A stretch of 64,000 bases of DNA from Byssothecium circinans. Lineage: Eukaryota; Ascomycota; Dothideomycetes; Pleosporales; Massarinaceae. The notes beneath the pieces were generated by a model. It was not told the DNA's origin. It ran no database searches and worked only from the letters and a program-made list of their open reading frames with translations. Within the stretch, counting starts at the first letter, position 1; each line of letters starts with the position of its first letter. The translations under genes were made by a program, and so were the position numbers. The DNA lies in NCBI GenBank assembly GCA_010015675.1, contig ML976984.1, forward strand, positions 394,800 to 458,799. The letters run 5' to 3'. Shown one piece after another: positions 9,620 to 21,845 of this stretch.

Positions 9620-11093
9620 CTACTTCTTCGCCCCAGTAATATACCCATTCCGTCCCGCTTTAGCATTATTAACCGCGATCGCCAAATGTCTAATATCATA
9701 ATTCCTCCCAACGTTCTTCACCTTATCATACGGAAACTGCACGGGCTTATCCCTCACACCCACGGCATCGATATACAAGACATTCGGAAAAGCCTCGGGC
9801 GTAAATGCATTAAATGCATCCACGAAAAGATCATCGTACACACTCGACGCGAGGTTCATGACGGCTTTCTCCGGATTCAGCACATCTTCGGGAGCCTGCG
9901 TCAAAGTCCAGGAAAAGATGTGGAATTTATCTTTCCGCTTCCCTGCATCAGCGACCAAATTCCTCTCTTTCTTGAGCTTCTCGATCTGGTCTTTTTCCAT
10001 CTTGTCCGCGTTGTTGGACTCGCTGTAGCTGTCGTAGAAGGGGAGGTTATCGGGGCCGAAGAATCCCTCGTCGGCGTAGGAGCCCAGGGAGATACCAGAG
10101 GGGGTTTGCGCGACGATGAAGACGGAGGCGGAGTCTTTGATGAAGTCGTCGACGACTTTGTTGGTGAAATCGGTTTTGCCGGGGTTTTTGACGGTGTAGC
10201 GGTTCTTGATGCCTTTGAGGAGGTCGAAGAGCTTGTTCCATTGGTCTTGTGAGAGGTCTGTGTAGTCGTGGTCTGTGTCGAATGTGTGGGAGAGGTTGAT
10301 GATGACGAGTTCTTTGTACTTCGCTGTGAAGTCGTTGACTTGCTTCACGACATCTGAGATCAACATTCCGTTGCCGCCAATGCCGATTTTTGTGTTGTCG
10401 ATCTTGGAGTAATGGCCAGCCTTCCACTCGCCGTTTGATACGACAGGCCGGAGGTCGAAGTATCGCGATCCTGCGATGAGTTGGTCGTATATGTTTAGGA
10501 CCTGAGTTTGCGAGTTTGCAAACGTGGCGCCGATGGTTCCGGGATCGAATTCGGACATGCCTGCATCGTGAGATCCGGGCATGCAGATTTGCTTGAGCGT
10601 GCGGTTTCCGATGGAACCGAGTGATTGATGCATCCAGTCTACTGTGTCGCCGCTGTTGGACCACCATGCGCCGGCCTCGTCGGTCGACATGATCCAGTCC
10701 ACGGCTTGGTCATGGCGGAATCCGAGATCGATCTTGGAGCCTTTTGGAGACTGCTTGGTGGAGTGTTCGTCGAGAGTGATGGTGAGCATGAAGTCTGAGG
10801 GTTTCTTGCCTCGGACAGCGAATTTGCCGTTCGTGTTCGCGATGTTGTAGTATGCTTCTCCCGCATCATCCTTTTGGGCTCCTTTTTGTCCCCATTCAAC
10901 GTAGACGCGCTCCGCGGTACCAGCTTTGACGGTCGGCCATTGCCATTTGTCCATTTGGTAGGAGCTTTGTCCGCTGACTGTCCAGTCATGCGGCGACCCG
11001 TTGAGAAGGGTGAGGTAACCGCCTGAAGGAGAAGATTATCAGCATTCATTCGACCTAAAGCACCAACTTGGGGAAATTCTTACCGTAACCCAT
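9620..11093 (-). CDS. PI-PLC X-type phosphodiesterase-like protein, cytosolic
   Basis: Two exons: a 10-nt first exon 11093-11084 and a long second exon 11022-9620, separated by a 61-nt intron; the protein is 470 residues. The short exon is supported because it restores the N-terminal sequence MGYGGYLTLLNGSPHDW that characterises this fungal PLC-like family. The PLC-like TIM-barrel domain begins near residue 140: MPGSHDAGM carries the first catalytic His (about 155), RYFDLRP the conserved Arg/Asp, and GHY the second His (about 207). There is no signal peptide and no separate Y or C2 domain, so it resembles single-domain bacterial-type phosphodiesterases. The substrate (phosphatidylinositol or another glycerophosphodiester) cannot be told from sequence. 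Confidence 0.8.
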
Positions 11094-12262
11094 CGTATTT
11101 GGTTTTATCCTTGTATCGATATGGTAATTGAAGTTGTAAAAGAAGGCTATCCCGCAGGGTATAATGTCCCCGAATAAATATCGTCGAATGCAAAAAAACT
11201 CAAGCCTTGAAAATGAATGTAACTGTTCAACTGAACAAGCAAAAACCAACACAACAAAAAGTCACTACCCTTCTCGAAACACAGACGACTGGCAGCACCC
11301 TACGTATATACTCGTCGGCATCCGCAACCAATACGATTCGAATGACCCACCACGCATAGAGTATCGGCCCACCACCACGGCAATAGCGCCCACTGTCGTA
11401 ACAAGCCTCCTGGGCATTTGACCCCCAATCGGCCTCTTACCCAAAGAAAGATGCCGGAGCAGGGAATCGAGCAGCGAAGCGTCGTGAATGGTGCGGTTAT
11501 GGTGGTTTAAAAGATGCTTACATGCCTGATTGGGTGGAGGTGCGTTTCAGTAAATTGCCCGCAGTATCTCACTGCCACACTCCGAAGTCCGCACGGTAGA
11601 ACTAAATAACAAGCATCCATCTATAGGCCAATGCAGGATGGGGGAGAAAGAATGTGTGGCGCAAGCGTTTCGAAACGAACGACTGAAAATGCGTTGTTAA
11701 TGTAGAGATGCGTGATGTTTGAACGGTTGGAAATGGAGACGGCATGGCGAAGTGAAGGGCTTGGGGGTTTCTTGATGCTTGTGACGGCAGCAGTAAGGTA
11801 GCAGTGACATCCATTGATCGCTGGGCAGTATGCGAGAGGTCAAATGAGCGTGTGATGCTTGTGCATAGCAAAGAAGAGGGTTGCAGTTGCAGTAACAATG
11901 AGGAAGGTGTTAATAACGTGCAGTGCGGGGACACCCATGGCTTAAGCCAATGACCGCAGTAATACTCAACACTACATATAGTTATGCATCTTCAGCTAAG
12001 GTCCCTTACTATTTGACACTCCGCAAAGTGTTTCAAGAAGTATATCACTGTATCAATCCATCCGCAGTCAGCACTTAATGAAAAATGCAGCACCACCGCC
12101 ATCATGCGCAAATATCCATCGGACTTCAAGAAATTCCTTCTTGCGCTAGGAAACACAGACACGAGAACATTATTCTTACAGCGGAAATTGTATTAAACTC
12201 TTCATTCTACCTAAGGCGCCCCTCCCCTAGGCGTCCCGCCGTTCTTACACGCGCCGCGCTCT
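11094..12262. other. Intergenic: PLC-like gene promoter and NAN1 3' region
   Basis: The stretch of 1.17 kb holds only short ORFs on both strands. The largest (11602-11934 minus, 110 codons) is Ser/Leu-rich without domain features and is judged spurious. No RNA gene is recognised. Confidence 0.5.
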
Positions 12263-15200
12263 CTACACAGATCCAGCCACACTGGCTCGCGGCTCCCGAG
12301 CATAGAGCGCTACGACAGCATCAAATAGATCTCTTACCGGTGGTAGACTGTGAGATGGCCCGCTTTCGAAGATTTGCTGGAGTTGCTCGGGCCGGACGAC
12401 AGGTTTGTCGTTCTCTGTGATTTGGAAGAGCTCTTCGTCTGCATCGAAATGCAGAGCGGATTGGGTGGTCTTATGGTCTTCCTCATCTTCATCAACGTCC
12501 ATGCGGCCGGTGACAAGACGTGGTGCAGTCTCTGGCGGTGGCGTAGGAAGTTGTAGCGCAGTAGACTTGGGGCTGATAACGCGCAGGGTCGATGATGCAT
12601 CTAGAACGATGTATCCTCGACTCGCTTTTGCAGGCGCAAGAGCCAGCATTATGCCGGAAATGTTGCGAGTCCAACGTGCTTTCGACTGACCAGGCTCAAA
12701 GACAGAAACTTTTGTGGAACCATGCATGAATTTGGATTTTGAGTCTGAAGATTGGCTCTTCTCAAATCGTGGAACTGCGACGGCGAATGTGCCATCCTCT
12801 TCGTTAACAGCCAGTCGGACGAGCTCTTTACGATTGATGTTGCTTATACCGGGCGTCTCGATAGGAAAGCAGTGAACGAGTTGATCAGTCACCAAGTCCC
12901 ACACAGAGATAGTTGTGCTGACAGCGACGAGATAGCGGCCCACGACTCCTAGCCCAGAAAATGCAACCAAATCGATCTCTGTGACAGAGCGTCGAATCGC
13001 GCCCGTGTCGGTATCGATGATATGGATAACCCCCGAGTCTGCCTCGGAAGCCCACGACACACCAGCTGCGAGGACGGAACCATCAGCTGAAAAAGCTAGA
13101 TGAGAAGTGCGTAGTGTTGATGATTCGTGCAGAACGTGCTTGGACTCTGTGATGTCAAGCTTGTCTGCAATCTTCACGGACGTGTCAAGAGACCAGGTGA
13201 CCAGTCCTTGCGTTCGATCTGCTCCACGAACAATCATGCCGTCGTTGAACCTTGTCTTTGGCCTCCAGAGCCTGACAAAACGATCTTTCCCGACCGTCGC
13301 GAAACCTGGACCTGAAGGGTCCGCAATAAGGTCGAAAACTTGAGCATGTCCGGATACATCTTCAAAGAAGTGTGGTGCGTCGATACGGGTATCGAGCACC
13401 CATTGGGCTCCCTCGTCATCCCATCGCCAAATCTTGAGGTAAACCTGGCGGCGGGAGAGCCATTCTTCCATGTTCAAGGCTTGCAGTCCTTCCTCAACAT
13501 GGCCCATATCTGTGCGCGGGGGAAGCCATTCGTCTATGGTAGCAAGCCAGGAACCGTCCTGGCTAATCTGCATGAGCTTGACGCTTGGCTCTTGGATCTT
13601 CCCTCCATTGGGAGCCATATTCGGATCAGTAGCATTATTCCGGGTCAGAGCTTGTCGTCCTACTGGCCTGCGATTTGCCAAGTCGAAAGTTTGAGCATAT
13701 GGTTCGGGGACCAGACTAGCATTTTGACCTCGAGGTTGTGATGAAGGCGTAGCAAGGATAATCTGTCCGCTCTTTGGGTCGACGGCCATGGGTACCCGGC
13801 TAAACAGTTTGAATGAATAGTTGTCCAACTTTGACTCGCGGGGCAGTTGGTCAAAATCAATTCTTCGGGATTGGATGCCGACAATGTTAGTCTTGGCTTC
13901 GAGCTCTGATGTGGACAGGACAATGACGGAGTTGTTCGCTAGCAAGATCCCATATGACGCGCCGCCAGGTGACACCACAATGTTTTCGATAGCAGCGGTC
14001 AAGTGCGGCAGATGTTGCTGTTTCCCGGTCGAAAGTTGCCACAACGTGAGAACAGTCTCGTCACCTCCAGAGATGAGATAGTTGCCTATGCATGTCAGCC
14101 GAGGGTACTAAAATGTCCATGTGCACAACCCACCGTCTGACGACCACTTTACTGAGCCCACAGCATCTCTATGCCAGTGAAGACGCTTTGGTCGAAGACT
14201 TTCCAAACCAATGGCCTTGGCTGACTTCTCCTTCTGACTCCGTTCTATCGTAACGAACGACGTAAAGATATCCTCGAACAAAAGAATGGCTCCATCTTCT
14301 TGTCCTATTGCCAGATCAAGATGGGCTCTTTGGTCCTGCTGTGGCTTCGTGACCTTGTCTCCATCGGGGATCCGCACATGAGCGCCAAAGGTCGTGACAC
14401 GCTTGGACGTTTCAAACTCTCGCCAGGTGTACTCAAAATCTTGTAAATTCGTCTTTTGGAGCTTTGTCCGCTTGCCAATAAAAATCCGATCAGCAGTGCT
14501 GATGACAACAATCTTGCCCTGAAGGAAAACTTGTATACCAGTGACGGGTTTTGAGGCTTTCAAGATTCGCTTTGACTCTGTTTCAAGGGGAGCGTCTCGT
14601 TTGGTCCGAAGAGCGTGAACAGTAATGCTATGACTATTACCCGCCTCGTGAGCAAACAGCAAGTCCTGGTGTGCGTTGGGCTGCTTGACGATAGCTAGAT
14701 GCCGTACGTTGGTGCCAATGTCCCAGCGGCCGACCTTTGATCCATCCGTCCAATCCCACAGAGTAACGATGCCGGTAGAGTCGGCGATATACACTCGGTC
14801 AACTTCGGTGGAAGACAGGGCGGCAGCGAGAATGACACCTGAGCCACCCACAGGCAGTTCGCGAGCCAGCAGGGAAGTTCCTGTGGCGTACACTTCCAGA
14901 GCCTTCAGCTTGGGAAGAAGCAGGTATTTCTCGTCAGGCGAAAAAATTGGATCCTGTGGTAGGAACCAGCCGCCTTGAGGTCCGGATAGAGACCACTCAT
15001 CCGACGACATTTCCTTGTGCCTCCTCTGTTTCTTTTTCTGCTTTATTGGTTCATCAGCCTTCTCCGTCTGCGGCTCCTTCTCGTCTTTCTTCGAGCTTGA
15101 TGGCGTATCGATAGCGGGGTCCGGTGTGCCATTTATGACAGGCCTTTGCGGTGTAGGCTTTCCATCTTTCTTCGGCGTCGGTGTCGCTGTAGCTTTCTGT

Positions 15201-15367
15201 ACTGAGGTTGTCTCCTCTACCTCAGTCGCTTCCGCTTTTATGGGCGTAGGTTCCTCCACCTTTGCTTCATGCGCCCGGCTCTTTCTCCGCGTCCTGGCCC
15301 TTTTCCTCTGTGACTCGGCGCCTTCTCTCTTCCGCTTCAGCTTGGGTGTTTCATTGACGTCAGACAT
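12263..15367 (-). CDS. nan1: U3 snoRNP protein NAN1/UTP17 (WDR75 homologue)
   Basis: Two exons: 15367-14134 and 14085-12263, with a 48-nt intron; the protein is 1018 residues. The splice joins HWHRDAVGSVKWSSDG to NYLISGGDETVLTLWQLSTG, a classic WD-repeat signature. Residues 1-125 are Lys/Arg/Glu-rich and disordered (nucleolar localisation type), followed by two WD40 propellers of the WDR75/Nan1 pattern. The protein acts in the t-UTP subcomplex, linking rDNA transcription with early 18S pre-rRNA processing in the nucleolus. The start MSDVNETPKLKRKREG is chosen over an upstream in-frame Met because the intervening residues look like leader sequence. It is divergent from RPB10 over 302 bp, and both genes serve RNA polymerase I-related growth functions. 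Confidence 0.87.
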
Positions 15368-15669
15368 CCCAATCGCTTCTGTCCTGTAAAAAAACAAATC
15401 GGGTGACGATTCCCGCGGGCTTAAGCTTTGGTTATTTTCTGCGCCGCCAAAAGTTCGAAAATAATTTTGACGCGGACAGGGTCCAAGCTTTTCACCGCCG
15501 GCAATAGCTCGGTCTTGGCGTCCAACGCGCATCTCGAATTTCTTTGACAGGCTCGCGAAGACATTCAACCAAGTCTACCTTCACCCACTCTCACTCTCTC
15601 CGCGCCAGCGCGATACTACCAAACGTCGCGCGACCTCAAAAGACATAATCCTCTTCAACCTCTGTCAAA
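15368..15669. promoter_or_regulatory. Bidirectional promoter NAN1/RPB10
   Basis: The two start codons are 302 bp apart. The odd palindrome AAAATAATTTT at 15458-15468 (within GAAAATAATTTTG) resembles the A/T-rich RRPE-type element of ribosome-biogenesis promoters. A pyrimidine-rich stretch with CTCTCTCC precedes RPB10. The element assignment is inference. Confidence 0.45.
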
Positions 15670-16107
15670 ATGATCATTCCCATCCGCTGTTTCTCCTGCG
15701 GCAAGGTGCCTACACCCACCCACCGTCTCTAACTCATACTAACAAGACATCAGGTCGTCGGCGACCTTTGGGAGAAGTACCTCGAGTCCATTGACAACGG
15801 CGAGAGCGATGCGTAAACCTTCCCTCTTCCTCTTCCTCTTCCTCCCTATCCTCCCCACATCTCCTCCCACATCCCGCACCACCCCGCTAACCACCCCCAG
15901 CGACGCCATCGACAAGCTCAACCTACAGCGCTACTGCTGCCGCCGCATGATCCTCACCCACGTCGATCTGATCGAGAAACTTCTCAAGTACGTCAACTCC
16001 GCGTCATGCTCGCCAAAAAAATACGTCCCGGTCAAGGGCTAACGGAAATCAACAGGTACAACGCAAGTGAGAGAGAGCAGGCAAGGGCGATGGGGAGACG
16101 GGTGTGA
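15670..16107 (+). CDS. rpb10: RNA polymerases I/II/III common subunit RPABC5 (RPB10)
   Basis: Four exons are read: 15670-15705, 15754-15812, 15901-15987 and 16056-16107, giving 77 residues. The spliced protein starts [18 protein letters not shown] and contains the universal zinc motif CFSCGK (Cys7, Cys10) plus [19 protein letters not shown] (Cys45, Cys46), exactly as in the family. It is a core structural subunit shared by the three nuclear RNA polymerases. Introns of 48, 88 and 68 nt break this tiny gene, so no single ORF reveals it. It sits between NAN1 (divergent) and the dehydroshikimate dehydratase gene (convergent, 286 bp apart). Confidence 0.95.
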
Positions 16108-16393
16108 TAATGGCATACAATACCTAATACCCTTTGATGGAAATGGAGTTTTGCAATGGTAATGGTGGCATTTACAAGGCGTTTTGATATTGGGCGGGCG
16201 GGTAGGCTTTTCCAAATGAGAATTGAGATTTGACACGGCATATTGTGCTTTCTTGCCCTAGTGAGAACCGAAAGGGACATTCAAAACTTCACTAAGGATC
16301 GTGGACTAGAGCTATCTCTTCGCAATGCCATTCATCTATGGTTTCCACCCGAAAACGCCGCTAAATGCACCCAGTTAAACGCCCATCTCCAAC

Positions 16394-17473
16394 CTACAAC
16401 CTCGCCACCTCCCCGAGCAGCTCCTCACTTGCGCTATCCTTCCTCCCAGGCTTCACTCCCTCAACCTGCATCCTCGAATCAACCACCATCTTCCGCCAGC
16501 CCTCCGCGGCTCTAGCCGCCAACTCCTCCACAACAGCCTCATCCCTCCTCTCCATAGCGCGATTAAAAAGCTCCATGCTAACCCACCCATCGTAGCCAAT
16601 CTCATTGATAATAGCATCCGCAACCTCCCTCACAGGAAGATACGCCCCATACCGCTCTTCCCCATAAAAAAGCCTACAATTACGACTCCATGACATCCGC
16701 GCCGGCTGCTCCGCATTATAAAACGCATGGCCCGGCCTGAGCGGACTTTCCAACCTCTCAGCATCCACGATCTGGATGAAAAAAATCTTCTCCTTGTGTG
16801 GACCGATGCGTTCCACCAATCTCCTCACCGAGTCCTTGACGACTTGGGAAGCGTTGGGCGCACACCCCGTAGACGACGTAGGATCCGCGTAGATGCGCCC
16901 CAGGATATTGAAGGAGTCGAGACAGATGCCGAAGTTGGGGCGATCGATACGTTGAACGATATCCCAGCACTGTTCCCAGTGGTCGACGTGTGTGCCCCAG
17001 GAAAGAGACTCGTAGGCGAAGCGTACAGGGGGTGTTTGTTGCAGCCCTAGTTCGGCGAGTTCGCGGAGGTCGGAGACGATGAGGTTGATGTCGCCGGTGC
17101 ATTCTTCTTTTGAGAGAAATGAGGAGGGGACTTGGATGATATCCGTGCCTAGCGTTTTCGCGATCTCGATCCAGAGGTTCATCTCTTCGATTCTTTCGGC
17201 GTGTTTTTGGCGGGAGAGGAGGCCTTCGTAGTGCATGAAGGGTTGTAGGCAGATGATAGCGAGGTTGAGCGAGGTGCAGAGGGAACGTACGTAGGAGGCG
17301 GCGGAGCGGAGGTTGGAGGGTGTTTTGGGTGATGCGAGGTCGGCTAGGTCTTCGTAGAAGAGCTCGATGCCTTGGAGGCCGTGTTTGGCGGCCATGGCGA
17401 GTTTGCGCTCGATGCTGTGGCCGGCGTAGCAGCGGCCGAGCGACATGGAGGATATTGCTGGACGGCAGGGCAT
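16394..17473 (-). CDS. qutC: 3-dehydroshikimate dehydratase
   Basis: A single exon of 359 residues, close to the usual length of the fungal enzyme. It converts 3-dehydroshikimate to protocatechuate, the last quinate-specific step before the beta-ketoadipate pathway. The fold is a xylose-isomerase-like TIM barrel; the expected metal ligands are visible as Glu155 (FAYESLSW), Asp186 (GICLDSFNI), Gln234 (FFIQIVDA) and Glu301 (VSMELFN). A second Met at residue 10 (MSLGRC) is an equally plausible start. It is minus-strand, 1.27 kb from the 3' end of the activator gene qutA, and belongs with the right-hand block of the split quinate cluster. Confidence 0.93.
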   Translation of the reverse strand: MPCRPAISSMSLGRCYAGHSIERKLAMAAKHGLQGIELFYEDLADLASPKTPSNLRSAASYVRSLCTSLNLAIICLQPFMHYEGLLSRQKHAERIEEMNLWIEIAKTLGTDIIQVPSSFLSKEECTGDINLIVSDLRELAELGLQQTPPVRFAYESLSWGTHVDHWEQCWDIVQRIDRPNFGICLDSFNILGRIYADPTSSTGCAPNASQVVKDSVRRLVERIGPHKEKIFFIQIVDAERLESPLRPGHAFYNAEQPARMSWSRNCRLFYGEERYGAYLPVREVADAIINEIGYDGWVSMELFNRAMERRDEAVVEELAARAAEGWRKMVVDSRMQVEGVKPGRKDSASEELLGEVARL

Positions 17474-18744
17474 GTTGGCGGTGTTCGATTGGGGTGAATT
17501 GGAGTGTTTGAGAGCCTGATGGTTAGACGGGTTGGAATAGATGTTGGAAAAGCTCGGAGGTTGGATATCGCTTCAGGATAGAGGCGATAGACTATAAGAA
17601 TACTTCTACTAGTTTCGAGGACTGTAGCTTGAGTAAGTACTGCTCGACAAGCAAGAAGCAATATGGAAGCTTGTAAGCGCTCCACAATCGATTGTCTGAT
17701 GGCGGAAAATAGCTTAACTTCAGAGCCATGTCGAAAGCTCCCGGACCCTCGATAAAAGTGGAGTCTCAGAGTGCTTGAATGTTGCATCGGCTGGATGCGC
17801 TTCGACGAGGCTATCCACTGGTGTTCTGGTCGGGTTTAGTGTAGCATGACGTAACTCCAAGCGGAAGACCGTTCTTCCACCTTTCATCCGCACTGCAGGG
17901 ATCGTCCTGAAGGACCTCCGATACATTTTGAAGGGTGGGTGAATGCTGCGAAAGTAATCTCGCCCTTCGTGTAAATGCTGAACCATGGTGTCCAGAGCAG
18001 TGGACAGCGAATAGTAAAATAGTCGTAATGTAGCTAGTTCATTGAACTTGCAAGAGCACTGTCTCCACACCCTTGCGGCTCGTCTTCCGTTGTGACATAC
18101 ATTCCACATAACGTTTATCATACCTCCGTCCACCATCAGAATAGCTCTCGTTAGTGCGAGAAAACACGGAGCAGTGAATACTCTTCGCTACGCTAACGGT
18201 TCGTAAATATTCGAGGCTTCGTTGTTGCTCCTTAAAAGGACCCGTACAGACACGCCTCTGGATGAGCTTTGCTGGCTTTGTATCGCCTACTTCAGGTATT
18301 GTTGGCAACTTCATCCTCTCCGATGCCATACGCTCGCAGCAAGACTTTGTGAGCAGGACGGTGAAATCCTATCATAACCAAGCCAAGCGCGAAAGCTGTG
18401 GGATCTTCGTATCAGAGGGACGCTTAAGCTTCTCGGACATGATTAGACAGTCGTATCTGGATCAGCGAAGCTACAATAAGATCTTCGAAAGCTGGTCTGC
18501 CTATGTATCCAAAACCAAAGTCCATACGAACTTCAAATCGAGTATTGCGTGAAGGCCATAAATGCTATGAAGAACCAATTCGTACGGGTGTCGCTGGCCA
18601 ATAGACAGTCACGGTTTGCGAGACGATCGGAAAGACGATGAAGGAATAGGTGCGCGTCGAGCGGAGCCCTGAGTCTATTGCAGCACTGTATAATGTAGAT
18701 ATTGCTCGTCTTGTTGCGTTTCGTCATGTACCACGTTTGAACTG
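17474..18744. other. qutC promoter and qutA 3' region
   Basis: The 1.27-kb space lies upstream of qutC. Short ORFs occur on both strands (for example 18262-18552 plus, 96 codons), with no recognised domain. No full match to the 16-bp QA-1F consensus was found by eye; GGATATCGC at about 17562 is only a weak half-site. Confidence 0.45.
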
Positions 18745-21177
18745 TCACGTCGCGCCAAAGAAGGCTGGATCGAGGTGGGTAGGGTCGTCCTGGTTTTGGG
18801 GCAAGAAATTGCTCGAATTGGGTATGAACTGTCCGAACTCCGCTGCGAGGAAGTCTGCCATGTTGGCGTCGGGCGCAAAGCCTAGGTTCTCCATGAACTG
18901 AGGTTGATTGTCGAGTTTCTCTACGCCATCTAGTGAGGCTAGGTCGTCGAAGAAATTTTCGGGGTCCGGTAGCATCATGGCCTGGCTCAATGAATGGTGC
19001 GGTTGTAGCGTCTGTCGTCGAAACTCGTCTTCGATAGGTAGTACATTGAAGTTGGTCACGTTTGCACCTATACATTGGAGTGAAGTCAGCAAAGGTCACC
19101 CAGTGGGGTGTCGGCGTGTATCACGCCAGATTCGGCATGTCAATGATGTAGACAACTAACGCAGGTGAGTAAACGCACATACCTCTAGCCATAGATGCCC
19201 TGTTCTTGGTTGTAGAATTAATATCTGGTAGCAAATCGTCGATGAACGTTGTAGACGGTCTTTTTCGACCACTCCCCGGTCGATTGGCGACTGGTGTTAA
19301 AGGCGGGTTGAGAGGGATCTGCATCGACTCAGGTGTAGGCACCTGATACGGGCCAAATGACAGTCGCCCTTGTTGTGCAGGAGCTGGAGGTTGGGATACG
19401 GGACAAGCATCGTAAGTAGCAGACCATGCACGAGTAATGGTTTCAGATATCTGTAGCATCCGCAGCTGCAGTCCTTGATCCATTGCGTTGTACGTATTGT
19501 GGTTCTGGATGTGATTCAAGAGGCAGTTTATAGGTGGAGGAAGTGCAGACACTCCAAGCTGCTGGTGATGTCGCTCTATCAGGTCGAGGGCTTGACTGAT
19601 CGGTGTTGTGGATGAGTGCAGTACGAACAGGATTAAAAGGTAAGTCGCGTGAAGTAACAGTGCTGGAGGATTTGGTGGCGTCTGCCTGCGATCGTCCATG
19701 AGGTGTCCAAATTTCCCTGGTAACGAAGCTTTCCACTCGTCTAGGCGCAACGATTGTTGTGGAGTTGCGTCCGACGCAGTCCCCACTGAAATCAATACAT
19801 CAGTGAGATCCAAAAGTTTGTTGAAACTGCTGAGACCCAGTATTGGTGTTCTCGATAGTACCGAAGTTGAATGAATGGGATTCAACCATGGCTGCCTGAA
19901 GTGTTGTGTACAAAGTTAGCAAAGCCCATCAAGGGGAGTGCAAAAACATGTTCTCCCATATTAGTAAACCAGTCATACGCTCAACACCGTATGTACCCGG
20001 GGATTACGTACCATTCCTCCAGGCCGTCTTCTTCAACATTTTCCACGTCTGACCTCTGCAGATACGCCGGGCCTAGCTGAGCTGATAAGAACCCGTCTAG
20101 CAAGAAGCAGCTTGCGCGAATATGCTTTAACCTAGAGGTACGAGCCGCTGGAAGGCGTTCAATTATTTTCAAGATCCGCGAGGCTAAGCCAACGAGTAGC
20201 CATGATGCTTCGACTTTGTTCCGTCCCATGTTGATGACCGCTAAGTTCAGCAAAGCCTTGACATGGCCAGCTGTGAAAGAAGCCAACTCAGTAGGAATCA
20301 AGTTTCTCGCGATCCCATACAACTGCTCTGCATCTGGAAGCTCTTCAGCCTCATGAGGATCCAGTTTTGCCTGGTGGGTGGCCACTGCTAGGATGCTCCA
20401 CAACTCGGCGTGATCACCTGATTCTGAAGCTTCTGCTGCCGAAAGGATCACGCCGTGCTCTGGGTAAGAGTAGGAGATCCTTAGCACATCATGCTTCTCG
20501 CAAATGGGCAGCCACGACTGGGTGTACGCGAAATAGATATCTATCAAGCGCCAGCTGCTTGGAGGTAGGGCTGTAAGAGATGGAGGCTGAGAGTCGGGAG
20601 GTAGTCTAGCCGCTTCCAGAGAGTTGAGCGGGCGTAAAGTCTGGCGCGACATGGCGGGAGATGTAAAGGTTGGGGAGAAGAGCTCTTCGGCTGGTGGTAT
20701 GGAGGGCTGAGTCTGCGCAACAACCACATCCGCCTCTGCGTCGCTTTCGTCGTCATCACTTTTCGGTGTCTGGTCGTCGGTGCCTCCGACCTGCTCACCC
20801 GAAAGTAGCCTGTCCACATCTTTGCAGAACTTGCTCCTTCTCCAATTCTTGTGCAGCCTATTAGATTCTTTTGTTTCCCGTCCAAATAATACCGATGTGA
20901 TGCCCTCTTGTGCGATTTCCTTGTTTAGTACAACCTCAGAGTCAGTGTTTTGAAACAGCCAAGTCAAAGCCAGCTCTAGTGTTCTGATGTACCCAGGCTG
21001 TATCCCTCTCTTCTTCGGCGCCGACGTATATGTACAGGGGCGCGATGAGGCCGTACATGTGAGACATGTTGGTTGAGTTCCATCGCACTTTTCACGAGCA
21101 GTCCGGCATTGATCACAGGCTCTGGAGACTCGCGAACGCTTCTTGGGCCGCTCGCTCGAAGAAGCCTGGCCAGGCAT
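18745..21177 (-). CDS. qutA: Quinate-pathway transcriptional activator, Zn2Cys6 type
   Basis: Three exons: 21177-20012, 19895-19183 and 19067-18745, separated by introns of 116 and 115 nt; the protein is 733 residues. The DNA-binding domain is an N-terminal Zn2Cys6 cluster with Cys21, 24, 31, 38, 41 and 48 (CX2CX6CX6CX2CX6C), followed by KKRGIQPGYIRTLELALTWLF, the hallmark of the QutA/QA-1F family. The fungal-specific regulatory domain is in the middle (LIDIYFAYTQSWLPICEKHD) and the C-terminus is acidic (NFFDDLASLDGVEK, DANMADFLAAEFGQF), a plausible activation region. It activates all quinate genes when quinate is present. It is divergent from the repressor gene qutR across 668 bp, the same arrangement as qa-1F/qa-1S in Neurospora. 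Confidence 0.92.
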
Positions 21178-21845
21178 CGGTGACTCCTACACCTCCACCT
21201 GGGATCGTACCATGCGAAAGAGCTGAAAAGAAGGACGCAGTTTCGGCAGGATTCAGAACGAAATTGCCAGAGTGTGATTTCAGTCATACGTGATGACGTC
21301 GGGAATTCTAGTAAACTCGTGATGAAACGTAGATACGCGAGGCTCAGAGGGTCCCTGATCGCAGAGCTGTCTTGGATGAGATATGCGATTGTAAGTGCGA
21401 ATAAGTATGGACCAAGGTTGCAAGGGTCATCGAGAGGTATATCGGGCATGTACGTGGTATGCAAAGGTGCAGGTGTGAAGTGAGCGACGATGACACACCC
21501 TGCTTGCCCCAGATTTCGGAGAAGACGAAAGACTCAATGCCATGGCGTGCAAGGATTCAGTACTTACAGGTATCGTATTTCTTTTCGCTGCGATCGATAC
21601 GCGCAATTCCCCAGATGCCCATTTGGGTCACCTTATTCAGCTATGGTCGCAAGTGGTGACAGGCGCAAGCGCCTGTTTCCCCGCGAAATCCTGGATCAAA
21701 ACTTTTCCGTCGCGAAGCCACCATCTCACATCATGGAATCGCTGCCCATTCAGGCCAAGGATGAATCTCATGCCAAGCACGTCAAGAAGAAGCCACTTTC
21801 AGCTCTACAGCTTGTCGCAGTACGAGGTGGTGAAGGTTGCCCGCC
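21178..21845. promoter_or_regulatory. qutA/qutR divergent regulatory region
   Basis: This 668-bp space drives activator and repressor genes. It has an inverted repeat with 8-bp arms, ACAGGCGC-AA-GCGCCTGT, at 21659-21676, 170 bp before the qutR ATG. On the qutR side, two ATG-initiated upstream ORFs (21542-21916 and 21733-21891) run past the qutR start in other frames if the transcript begins far enough upstream. Confidence 0.5.

Noticed and set aside
9686..10252. 188-codon plus-strand ORF
   Set aside because: Antisense of the PLC-like gene; its Val/Glu/Asp-rich composition reflects reverse reading of that gene.
21837..21845. Start of QutR at an upstream TTG
   Set aside because: The ATG at 21846 lies in perfect context (GCCGCCATGG); a TTG start is not expected in fungi.
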